Assembly: GCF_000423225.1 (NCBI RefSeq)
Contig: NZ_KE383991.1
Span: 1,002,217-1,066,216 of the forward strand
From: Kaistia adipata DSM 17808
GTDB lineage: Bacteria > Pseudomonadota > Alphaproteobacteria > Rhizobiales > Kaistiaceae
Length of the DNA stretch: 64,000 nt
Direction of reading: 5' to 3'
The notes beneath the pieces are model-generated. The model was not told where the DNA came from. It ran no database searches and saw only the letters and a list, made by a program, of their open reading frames with translations. Below, piece by piece: positions 49,280 to 58,041 of the stretch; position 1 is the stretch's first letter; each line of letters opens with the position of its first letter. A program made the translations under genes and the position numbers.

Positions 49280-50526
49280 CAGCAGGCGACCCGGACAGAA
49301 CCGCTGGCGTCGCGGGCGCAGACACGGCCGCGCGGCCGCTGCGCCGCTGCGTGCTCTATCTCGGCGGCTATGATCCGGTGACGCCGGAAAAATTCTTCCG
49401 CCGCCAGGCGCGCGAGCTCGGTCATTTTCGCGACACCTGGAGCGTCGACGCGACCGTCTCGACTCCCGAACGCGCGCCGGATGGCGCCGTCTGGCGGACG
49501 GAAATCGCCGCCGAGGGCGACGACTGGGCGAGCCGAACCGATTTCCGCCTGCTCGCCTGGGACGACCTGGTGAAGGACGACTTCGCGCGGCCGCTCTGGC
49601 AGCGCGTGCCGCTTTCGCTCGGCGTTCTCGCGGATTTCGTCGTCTCGGGCACGGTGTTCCGCTATTTCTTCGCGGCCTGGCGCTTCGCGCTCTATTTTCT
49701 GTTTCCCTTCGTCCTGTCGCTCGTCTTCGTCATCGTCGCCGCCTTCGTCGCCAGCCTGGTGCTGCGCTTCGACCATTGGAGCGCGGCGATCCTCGCGCCG
49801 CTCGCAGGCCTCGCCGTCTATGCCGGCCTGATGCGCTGGCCGGGCGGACGCTGGTTCGTCAGCCACCTTCTCGACGCCCGCACCTTCATGGGCGAATACA
49901 TGCGCGGCCTGCGCGCCGACATGACAGCGCGGGTCGATCGCTTCGCCGACGAGATCGTCGTGGCGACGCGATCGGGCGAATTCGACGAGATCGTCGTGAT
50001 CGGCCACAGCCAGGGCAGCGTCTTCGCGCTCGAGGCGGTCGAACGGGCGCTGGCGCGCGATCCCGACCTCGCCCGACACGGCGCGCCGCTCTCGATCATC
50101 ACCGTGGGCTCCTGCGTGCTGCAGCTCGGCCTGCATCCGGCGGCCAAGCAGCTGCGCGAGCGGATCGGCCGCGTCCAGGCTGCCGGCGGCATCGACTGGC
50201 TGGAATTCCAGGCGCTGACCGACGTGGTCAATTTCTACAAGACCGACCCGGCCAAGCTGATGCGGCTACCGAAGGCGCCGGGCCGGCCCTTCCCCGCCGT
50301 CCTCAACGTGCGCATCCGCGAGATGCTGGCGCCGGAGGACTACAGCCGCATCCGCAACAGCCTTTTCCGTGTGCATTATCAGTTCGTCATGGGCAATACG
50401 CGCCGCTACTTCTATGACTTCTTCTCGATATGCTGCGGTCCGGTGCGGCTTCGCGACCGCTTCCCGCCGCAGGAAGGCGCGCAGGCCAAAGGCGGCAGAC
50501 CCCAGGGACTTGAGAGGACGACATGA
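49276..50526 (+). CDS. Membrane protein with alpha/beta-hydrolase (lipase-like) motif
   Basis: 416 residues. Two hydrophobic helices (about 120-158 and 172-190) are followed by a predicted alpha/beta hydrolase core with the nucleophile motif VIGHSQGSVFALEAV (Ser245). The N-terminus begins with the conserved YLGGYDPVTPEKFFRRQARE. Found as an uncharacterised lipase-like membrane protein in rhizobia; activity unproven. Coupled upstream to the PfkB gene and downstream to the methyltransferase (4-bp overlaps each). Confidence 0.75.
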   Translation: MTAGDPDRTAGVAGADTAARPLRRCVLYLGGYDPVTPEKFFRRQARELGHFRDTWSVDATVSTPERAPDGAVWRTEIAAEGDDWASRTDFRLLAWDDLVKDDFARPLWQRVPLSLGVLADFVVSGTVFRYFFAAWRFALYFLFPFVLSLVFVIVAAFVASLVLRFDHWSAAILAPLAGLAVYAGLMRWPGGRWFVSHLLDARTFMGEYMRGLRADMTARVDRFADEIVVATRSGEFDEIVVIGHSQGSVFALEAVERALARDPDLARHGAPLSIITVGSCVLQLGLHPAAKQLRERIGRVQAAGGIDWLEFQALTDVVNFYKTDPAKLMRLPKAPGRPFPAVLNVRIREMLAPEDYSRIRNSLFRVHYQFVMGNTRRYFYDFFSICCGPVRLRDRFPPQEGAQAKGGRPQGLERTT

Positions 50527-51113
50527 CGCAATTTGCCGCCACGATCTGCTGGGTTGCCGCGCTGGTGATCTGGTACATCATCCGCTACCCGCACCAGCGC
50601 CGCGCGCGGAAGCACAAGATCGTGGATTCGCGCGATCGCTCGAGCCAGCAAACGCTGGTGGCGATCTCGGTGGTCGGCGTCGGCCTGATCCCGGCGATCT
50701 GGGCGCTGACCGGCATGGGCTTCCCGAAGAGCGCCAACTTGCCCTTCTCGCCGGTCGCCGCCTGGCTCGGCGTCGTCGCGGCGATCGCCTATCTCTGGTT
50801 CTTCTATAGGAGCCACAAGGATCTCGGCCACAACTGGTCGGCGACGCTGGAGATCCGCGCCAAGCACACGCTGGTGACGAGCGGCGTCTACCACTATGTG
50901 CGCCACCCGATGTACGTCTCGTTCTGGCTGATGGCGATCGCGCAGGCGCTGCTGCTGCAGAACTGGTTCGTCGGCCTCGCCGGCCTGGTCGGCATCGGCA
51001 TCCTCTACTTCTTCCGCGTGAAGAAGGAAGAGAAGCTGATGCTCGACACCTTCGGCGCCACCTATCGCGACTATTCCCGCAAGACGGCGCGGCTGATCCC
51101 GTTCGTGTATTGA
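50523..51113 (+). CDS. Isoprenylcysteine carboxyl methyltransferase family protein
   Basis: 196 residues, four or five membrane helices. The ICMT/phospholipid-methyltransferase signature is GVYHYVRHPMYVSF followed by the EE and Y-x-x-Y/Tyr region KKEEKLMLDTFGATYRDYSR. The substrate is likely a lipid or an isoprenoid/quinone-type head group, not established. Its start overlaps the hydrolase stop, so the pair may act together. Copy C of the structured repeat follows. Confidence 0.85.
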   Translation: MTQFAATICWVAALVIWYIIRYPHQRRARKHKIVDSRDRSSQQTLVAISVVGVGLIPAIWALTGMGFPKSANLPFSPVAAWLGVVAAIAYLWFFYRSHKDLGHNWSATLEIRAKHTLVTSGVYHYVRHPMYVSFWLMAIAQALLLQNWFVGLAGLVGIGILYFFRVKKEEKLMLDTFGATYRDYSRKTARLIPFVY

Positions 51114-51145
51114 GGACGCTTGGCGGACCGCGCTCTTCTCTTTTA

Positions 51146-51268
51146 CACCTCCCCCTGAGGGGGAGGTCGGACCGCAGGTCCGGGGGAGGGTTTAGGGAAC
51201 CCTCCGGTGAGGCCGTAACCCCTCACCCGCCGGCCTGTGGCCGTCGACCTCTCCCTCAGGGAGAGGTG
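51146..51268 (-). repeat. 123-bp dispersed structured repeat, copy C (inverted orientation)
   Basis: Reverse complement matches copies A and B block by block, including the TAAACCCTC and CACCTCTCCCTGAGGGAG parts, but with CCCCC/GGGGG changes in one outer palindrome. It fills the gap between the convergent ICMT-like gene (end 51113) and the zinc binding-protein gene (end 51286). Confidence 0.92.
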
Positions 51269-51285
51269 AAAGAAGGTGCCCTGTC

Positions 51286-52287
51286 CTACTCCTTCATCGC
51301 GGCGAGCAGGTCCGCGCCGTTGTTCTCGAACATCCTGAGATAGGTCGGCGCCGGACCGTCCGGCGGCGACAGCGCGTCGGAATAGAGCGCGCCGCCGATC
51401 TTCGCGCCCGTTTCGCGGGCGATCTGGTTCAGAAGGCGCGGATCGGTGATGTTCTCGGCGAACAGCGCCGTGATGTTCTCCGCCTTGATCTGGCGGATGA
51501 TCTTGGCGACATCGGCGGCCGAAGCCTCGCTCTCGGTGCTCACGCCCTCGGGCGCCACGAACTGGATGCCATAGGCCTTGGCGAAATAGCCGAAGGCGTC
51601 GTGGCTGGTGACGATCTTGCGCCGCGCCTCGGGCACCGCGGCGAACTCGGCCTTCAGCCGCGCGTCGACCGCCGCGAGCTCGGCCGAAAGCGTCTCGCCA
51701 CGCGCCTTGTAGTCGGCGGCATGGGCGGGATCCGCCGCGCTCAGCCCGGCGACGATGTTGTTCACATAGACGATGCCGTTCTTCGGATCCTGCCAGGCAT
51801 GCGGGTCGACATCGTGCGAATGGCCGGCATGCGCGCCGTGATCGTGGCCGTCATCGCCCTCGTCGCCATGGGCCTTCTCGGCGTGGTCGTGCCCCTCATG
51901 CGCGTCATGGCCCTCATGGGCGTCATGGCCCTCCTCGCCGCCCTTCCAGGCGAGCGGCTGGATACCCTTCGACGCCTCGACCCGCTCGCCCTTGAAGCCC
52001 GAGACGGTGACGAGACGGCCGATCCAGCCCTCCAGCCCCATGCCGTTCTCGACCAGCACGGCCGCCGCGCCCAACGCCTTGGCATCGGACGGGCTGGGTT
52101 CGAAGGTGTGCGCGTCGCCGTCGGGCCCGACCAGCGTGCGGACCTCGACGTGATCGCCGCCGACCTCCGAGACGATATCGCCGAGGATCGAGAAGCTGGC
52201 GACGACCTTGAGCTTTTCAGCCGCATCTGCGGGCAGCGCGACGGCAAAGGCAAGCGCCGCCGCGATGAGCCATGGGGATGACTTCAT
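51286..52287 (-). CDS. znuA: Zinc ABC importer periplasmic binding protein (ZnuA/AztC-like)
   Basis: 333 residues, signal peptide (cleavage after AVALPADA). Cluster A-I fold with AEKLKVVASFSILGDIVSEVGGDH at the mature N-terminus and a His/Asp-rich loop at about 112-160 (EGHDAHEGHDH-type repeats), as usual for zinc-specific proteins. Metal ligands include HTFEPSPSDAK and the DVDPHAWQDPKN block. Last gene of the four-gene leftward zinc operon; AGGAG precedes the ATG. Confidence 0.93.
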   Translation of the reverse strand: MKSSPWLIAAALAFAVALPADAAEKLKVVASFSILGDIVSEVGGDHVEVRTLVGPDGDAHTFEPSPSDAKALGAAAVLVENGMGLEGWIGRLVTVSGFKGERVEASKGIQPLAWKGGEEGHDAHEGHDAHEGHDHAEKAHGDEGDDGHDHGAHAGHSHDVDPHAWQDPKNGIVYVNNIVAGLSAADPAHAADYKARGETLSAELAAVDARLKAEFAAVPEARRKIVTSHDAFGYFAKAYGIQFVAPEGVSTESEASAADVAKIIRQIKAENITALFAENITDPRLLNQIARETGAKIGGALYSDALSPPDGPAPTYLRMFENNGADLLAAMKE

Positions 52288-52317
52288 TGGGTCGAACTCC
52301 TGGGAGTGAGGGGCGCT

Positions 52318-53190
52318 TCAGCCGCGCAAGTGCCGCGCGTGAAGGGCCTGGTGGACAAAGCTTCCGTGCCGCCCGGCGAGGATCGACACGGCATGGATCG
52401 CGCCGGCGACCAGGATGATGGCCGGCGAGGTGGGCAGTTCACCGTGGTAGGAGATGAGGAGGCCAGCGGCGGACGAGACGATGCCGATCAAGGCCGCCGC
52501 GCCGATCTGGCCCGGCACGGTTTCGCTCCAGAACCGCGCCGAGGCGGCCGGCAGCACGATCAGGCCGACCACCATCAGCGTGCCGAGGGCGTTGAAGCCG
52601 CCGACGAGGTTGAGCACGACCAGCGCCAGGAACAGGAAATGCGCCAGCCCGCCGGCGCCGCCGACGCTCTTCAGGAAGCCGGGATCGAAGCATTCCGCCA
52701 CCAGCAGCCGGTAGATCAGCGCCAGCGCCAGCAGCGTCACGGTGGCGATGCCGCCGATCAGGAACAGCGAGGGATCGTCGAGCGCCAGCACATTGCCGAA
52801 CAGCACGTGCAGGAGATCGATGTTCGAGCCGCGGATCGAGACGATCATCACGCCGAGGCCGAGCGAGACCAGATAGAACGCGGCGAAGCTCGCATCCTCG
52901 CGCAACGGCGTGGTGCGGGCGATCGCGCCGGCGCCGAGCGCCACCAGCAGGCCGGCGATCACGCCGCCCGCCGTCATCGCGAACAGCGAGAAGCCGGAGA
53001 GCAGGAAGCCGATCGCCGCGCCGGGCAGGATGGCGTGTGCCATCACGTCGCCCATCAGGCTCATCCGGCGCAGCACGAGGAACACGCCGATCGGCGCGCC
53101 CGAGATCGAGAGCGCGATGCAGCCCATCAGGGCGCGGCGCATGAAGCCGAACTCGGCGAACGGCCCGAACAGCAGGTCATAAAAACTCAT
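52318..53190 (-). CDS. znuB: Zinc ABC importer permease (ZnuB/AztB-like)
   Basis: 290 residues from ATG 53190, which overlaps the ATPase stop by 1 bp (TGATG). ABC-3 family permease with about eight helices. Typical segments: MGDVMAHAILPGAAIGFLL near the N-terminus, GNVLALDDPSLFLIGGIATV, and LMVVGLIVLPAASARFWSET. A longer frame to 53643 runs antisense-like through the ATPase gene and is not real. Transports Zn2+ (possibly Mn2+) with ZnuA and ZnuC. Confidence 0.93.
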   Translation of the reverse strand: MSFYDLLFGPFAEFGFMRRALMGCIALSISGAPIGVFLVLRRMSLMGDVMAHAILPGAAIGFLLSGFSLFAMTAGGVIAGLLVALGAGAIARTTPLREDASFAAFYLVSLGLGVMIVSIRGSNIDLLHVLFGNVLALDDPSLFLIGGIATVTLLALALIYRLLVAECFDPGFLKSVGGAGGLAHFLFLALVVLNLVGGFNALGTLMVVGLIVLPAASARFWSETVPGQIGAAALIGIVSSAAGLLISYHGELPTSPAIILVAGAIHAVSILAGRHGSFVHQALHARHLRG

Positions 53191-53942
53191 CACGCGGGCA
53201 TCTCGCAAAGCTCGGCATCGTCCTCGAACGCCTCGTGCAGATGCCGGGCGCGGGCGAGGTTCTCGTCGGTGAGCACTTCCGTCGTCGGCCCCCATGCCAC
53301 CTTCTCGCGGGCGAGCAGCAGCGTCTCGGGGATGTGTTCGCGCACCAGCTCGAGGTCGTGCAGCACGGTGACGACGGTGCGGCCCTCGGCATGCCAGCGC
53401 GCGATCAGCGCCAGGAGATCGTCGCAGGTGCGCGCGTCGATCGCCGTGAACGGTTCGTCGAGCAGGATCAGCCGCGCATCCTGCAGCAAGAGCCGCGCGA
53501 ACAAGGCGCGCTGGAACTGGCCGCCGGACAATGTGCCGATCAGGCGGTCCTCGAAGCCGGTGAGCCCGACCGCGGCCAGCGCCGCCTCGACATGGTCGAG
53601 CGACTTGCGGCCGATCGCGCGGAAGATGCCGGCCTTGCGCCACAGCCCCATGGCGGCGACGTCGAGGACGCGCATCGGGAAGGAACGGTCGAGCGCGCTC
53701 TGCTGCGGCAGGTAACCGATATCGTGGCGCGCGACGCCGTCGAGCAAGACGCGGCCGCTGTCCGGCTTGATCAGGCCGACGATGCCCTTGAGCAAGGTCG
53801 ACTTGCCGGCGCCGTTCGGGCCGAAGATCGCCGTGAACGAGCCGGGGCTGAACTCGCCGGAGACATGGTGGACGGCGGGATGGCGCCGATAGGAAAGGGT
53901 CAGATTGTCGACACGGACGGCAGGCGCGGAGGACTTCAGCAT
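53190..53942 (-). CDS. znuC: Zinc ABC importer ATPase (ZnuC/AztA-like)
   Basis: 250 residues. Walker A GPNGAGKSTLLKGI, LSGGQFQRALFARLLLQ signature, LLDEPFTAID Walker B and LHDLELVREHIPET H-loop are all intact. It follows the His-rich small protein by 4 bp and overlaps the permease gene. The sequence GYLPQQSALDRSFPM is the Q-loop typical of Mn/Zn ATPases. Confidence 0.94.
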   Translation of the reverse strand: MLKSSAPAVRVDNLTLSYRRHPAVHHVSGEFSPGSFTAIFGPNGAGKSTLLKGIVGLIKPDSGRVLLDGVARHDIGYLPQQSALDRSFPMRVLDVAAMGLWRKAGIFRAIGRKSLDHVEAALAAVGLTGFEDRLIGTLSGGQFQRALFARLLLQDARLILLDEPFTAIDARTCDDLLALIARWHAEGRTVVTVLHDLELVREHIPETLLLAREKVAWGPTTEVLTDENLARARHLHEAFEDDAELCEMPA

Positions 53943-53946
53943 GATG

Positions 53947-54246
53947 TCACGCGATCGCCCAGAGGATGCCGGCCCAGATCAGCCCGATCAGGAGCGCCGC
54001 GATGACCAGCCGCTCCAGCGCGGAGGCGAGGAACATCGAATGGCGAACGCGCGGCCGGGCGGCGGCAAATGCGCCCGACGCGGCGGCGCCATGGCCACGC
54101 GCGGCATGGCCGTGGTCATGATCGTGACTGCCGGCATGGGGATGGGCATGGTCGTGTTGTTGGCCGTGACCATGGAGATCATGGCCCCGGTGCCCGGGCG
54201 CCCCCTGCCCGTCCGTCCTGCCGACGCTGTCGCGCAACTCCGTCAT
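53947..54246 (-). CDS. Small His-rich membrane protein, head of the zinc operon
   Basis: 99 residues. Residues about 18-52 are dominated by His, Asp and Gly (HGHGQQHDHAHPHAGSHDHD pattern), a metal-chelating stretch. An Ala-rich linker and one membrane helix (SALERLVIAALLIGLIWAGI) follow. Not a ZnuA/ZnuD. It lies first in the transcript with only 4 bp before znuC and 29 bp after the Zur-like box. Role inferred: zinc storage or delivery at the inner membrane next to the importer. Confidence 0.8.
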   Translation of the reverse strand: MTELRDSVGRTDGQGAPGHRGHDLHGHGQQHDHAHPHAGSHDHDHGHAARGHGAAASGAFAAARPRVRHSMFLASALERLVIAALLIGLIWAGILWAIA

Positions 54247-54274
54247 TCCATTTCGTCCTGCGGTCGATGCAAAC

Positions 54275-54292
54275 GTTATGTTATATCATTTC
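54275..54292 (-). promoter_or_regulatory. Zur-type box upstream of the zinc operon
   Basis: GTTATGTTATATCATTTC is AT-rich in a GC-rich window and close to the alphaproteobacterial Zur consensus (imperfect palindrome ATGTTATATCAT). It lies 29-46 bp upstream of the first gene's ATG (54246), the expected place for Zur repression when zinc is replete. Confidence 0.75.
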
Positions 54293-54479
54293 ATCAAACG
54301 CAAGCCCCGACACGCGACTTCTGCACCGCCGACAGCGACGCCGGAAACGGGCGTACGGATGCCCCCGCAACCATGACGAGACCAACCGCCACAGCGTCAG
54401 CTGGCCATTCCTGGTCTCTATCCAAGATCGGCTATAGCAGCGCCAAGAATTCGCGCCGGAAATGCTTCCCAATACTGGA

Positions 54480-54496
54480 ATTAGAATAATTTCAGA
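54480..54496 (+). promoter_or_regulatory. Irr/ICE-like box upstream of the iron cluster
   Basis: ATTAGAATAATTTCAGA agrees with the rhizobial iron-control element (TTTAGAA-N3-TTCTAAA type) in most positions of its left half and the spacing, with mismatches in the right half. It precedes the first gene of the iron cluster by 190 bp. A TTGACT at 54510 could be a -35. The remaining gap (54293-54685) shows no gene. Confidence 0.5.
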
Positions 54497-54685
54497 CTGT
54501 TACATATTCTTGACTTGATCTCGCAACAGGTTCAAACCTCGGCCGATCGCGCCGCCCGGGCGCGCTTCTTACGCCCTTTGACGGCCGCGCATTCGCCGCC
54601 GATTGGAGTGGACGATGGTCCCGAGGTTCAGATCCGCGATGGCGAAGACAGCGCTCGGCCCCGCCCGCAACCGGAGCGCCGGCTG

Positions 54686-55198
54686 ATGGCGACCCGGATT
54701 CCGATCGATGCGTCCGGCGCCGTGACCGCCCGCTATCTGGAACGTCCCCCGGAAAAACTCGTCGTCGAAGGCTTTCGCCGCTGGATGCAGGGCTGCGAGC
54801 GCGGCTCCTTCACCTGCTGGGAGCGCGCCGCCAATCTCTACGCCGAGGAACTCGGCAGCGTCGAGGGGGCGCGGGTACTCGCCTCGCTGGCGCACTGGGT
54901 CGATACGCTGCGGAGCTGGATGGACCGGCCCGCCGGGCTGTCGCCATCCGAGTGTCCCCGCCTCTGCCGGGACGAATGCTTCGCGGTGACGATGATCGCC
55001 GCCTGCCAGAACCATGACGACGACAGCCTCGACCATGCGCTCCGCCGCCTGGTGCCGCCGGAGGGACGGGCGGAGGTCGCGCGCGCGACCCGCGCCTTCG
55101 CCGACACGCTCGCCGAGACCGGCCAGATCCTCATTCCCGTGCCGGGGGCCGTGATCCGCGAGATCGGCACCCGCCCCTGCCGCCGGCAGTTCCACTGA
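54686..55198 (+). CDS. Cys-rich hypothetical protein, head of the iron cluster
   Basis: 170 residues from ATG 54686 (the open frame to 54515 adds an Arg/Pro extension and is rejected). No signal peptide or membrane helix. Cys at CERGSFTCWERA, then CPRLCRDECF (C-x3-C-x3-C spacing), AACQNHDDD and RPCRRQFH at the end. The pattern suggests metal or Fe-S binding. It stands 34 bp before imelysin, so is probably co-transcribed. Family not recognised; function not assigned. Confidence 0.72.
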   Translation: MATRIPIDASGAVTARYLERPPEKLVVEGFRRWMQGCERGSFTCWERAANLYAEELGSVEGARVLASLAHWVDTLRSWMDRPAGLSPSECPRLCRDECFAVTMIAACQNHDDDSLDHALRRLVPPEGRAEVARATRAFADTLAETGQILIPVPGAVIREIGTRPCRRQFH

Positions 55199-55232
55199 AT
55201 TCACCGCACGATTTCACACACCGGAGACGATT

Positions 55233-56513
<1,281 letters not shown>

Positions 56514-56518
56514 CGACT

Positions 56519-56538
56519 GGCATCGCGATCGCGATGCC
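56519..56538. promoter_or_regulatory. Perfect 20-bp palindrome between imelysin and oxidase genes
   Basis: GGCATCGCGATCGCGATGCC directly after the imelysin stop. It can fold as an 8-bp stem on a GATC loop. Its role may be an mRNA processing/terminating stem or an operator; no T-run follows. Confidence 0.4.
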
Positions 56539-56589
56539 ACTACATCCGGCGCGGTCGCCTCGTGCGGCCGCGCCATCAGAGTAGAGCCC

Positions 56590-58041
56590 ATGCTTACCCG
56601 CCGCAGCGTTCTCGTCGGCTCCGCCGCCCTCGCGGGCGCGAGCCTTTTCGGCCGCCCGGATCCCGCGCCCGCCTTCACGCGCGCCATCCCGCCCGCCGCC
56701 GTGCCCGACACCGAGACAGTCGTCCCGCTTGAACTGAACGCGGCCGAACGCAGGCTGACGCTGCCCTGCTTCGACGGCCATGCGCTGCCGCTCTGGACCT
56801 TCACCGACCGCGCCAAGCCGCCGGTCGTGCGCATGCGGCTCGGCCAGCGGCTGAACACGCACCTCGTCAACGGCCTGACCCGGCCGGGCGAGCATGTCTC
56901 GATCCACTGGCACGGCATCCGCCTGCCGAACGACCAGGACGGCGTGCCCTATCTGGTGCAGCCGCCGGTCGAGCCGGGCGAGAGCTACGACTATTCCTTC
57001 GTGCCGCCCGACACCGGCACCTTCTTCTTCCACACGCACTGCAATTCGGCCGAGCACATCGGCCGTGGCCTGATCGGCGTCCTGATCGTCGAGGGCGACG
57101 CGCCCGAGCCCTATGACGCCGACGAAGTGCTGACGCTGCGCGACTGGCGGATCAGCGAGGACGGCACCAGCTTCCTGCCCTTCCTGACGATGGCGGGCGC
57201 CGGCAAGGCTGGCACCTTCGGCACGGTGCGCAGCTGCAACGGCATGTCGAATCCCGAGATCGTGCTGCCGGCCTCGGCCGATGTGCGGCTGCGCGTGATG
57301 AACGTCGACCCGACGCGGCTCTCCGAGATCGGCATCGAGGGCGCGGACGCCGCCGTCGTCGCGATCGACGGCATCGCCTGCCAGCCCTTCCCGCTGCGCT
57401 CCTGGCGCATGGGCCCGGCGATGCGCGCCGACCTGATCGTGCGGACGCCCGCCGATGGCAGCGTCGCGACGCTCGTCGACTATTTCGCGCCGAAGCCGGT
57501 GCCGCTCGCCCGCCTCGTCGCGCGAGGGTCCGCCCGCCGTCAGGGTCCGTTCGACCCGGCGCCGCTCGCCGCTGGCCGGATCGCTGTACCCGACATCGCC
57601 AACGCCATCCGCATGCCCATCACCTTCTCGGCGACGGCGACCGGCGCCGCCGTGCAGGAGATCGCCGATGCCGGCGCGCCGCTCGGCCCCCTCTGCCTGT
57701 CGGAGGGAAATCTCTGGGCGATCAACAAGGGGTCCTGGCCGAGCGACATGCACGAGATCCCGCCGCCGATGGCAAAGCTGGAGCGCGGCAAGACCTATCT
57801 GTTCGAGCTGCGCAACGTCACGCCGCACATGCACCCGATCCATATCCATGGCCACAGCTTCACGGTGCTGAACTCGAACCGCCGCAGCCTGCCGCCGCAT
57901 CACGCCGACACCGTGCTGCTGCAGCCGAAGGAGCGGATGGAGGTCGCCTTCGTCGCCGACAACCCCGGCAAGTGGATGTTCCATTGCCACATCATCGAGC
58001 ACCAGGAGACGGGCATGATGGCGTGGTTCGAGGTGGCATGA
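56590..58041 (+). CDS. Multicopper oxidase family protein (Tat-exported)
   Basis: 483 residues. Twin-arginine signal (LTRRSVLVGSAALAGASL). Copper-site motifs in order: HWHGIRLPND, HTHCNSAEH, HPIHIHGHSF near the C-terminus and HCHIIEHQETGM. Three-domain cupredoxin layout. In this place it may act as a ferroxidase (Fe2+ to Fe3+), an inference from neighbouring imelysins. Stop overlaps the di-haem gene start (ATGA at 58038). Confidence 0.9.
   Translation: MLTRRSVLVGSAALAGASLFGRPDPAPAFTRAIPPAAVPDTETVVPLELNAAERRLTLPCFDGHALPLWTFTDRAKPPVVRMRLGQRLNTHLVNGLTRPGEHVSIHWHGIRLPNDQDGVPYLVQPPVEPGESYDYSFVPPDTGTFFFHTHCNSAEHIGRGLIGVLIVEGDAPEPYDADEVLTLRDWRISEDGTSFLPFLTMAGAGKAGTFGTVRSCNGMSNPEIVLPASADVRLRVMNVDPTRLSEIGIEGADAAVVAIDGIACQPFPLRSWRMGPAMRADLIVRTPADGSVATLVDYFAPKPVPLARLVARGSARRQGPFDPAPLAAGRIAVPDIANAIRMPITFSATATGAAVQEIADAGAPLGPLCLSEGNLWAINKGSWPSDMHEIPPPMAKLERGKTYLFELRNVTPHMHPIHIHGHSFTVLNSNRRSLPPHHADTVLLQPKERMEVAFVADNPGKWMFHCHIIEHQETGMMAWFEVA

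Noticed and set aside
25687-51268. The repeated blocks considered as a CRISPR array
   Set aside because: Only three copies more than 10 kb apart, internally palindromic, no regular spacers and no cas genes.
52318-53643. 441-codon frame giving the zinc permease a long N-terminal extension
   Set aside because: The extension lies in another frame of the ATPase gene; the permease starts at 53190 by TGATG overlap.
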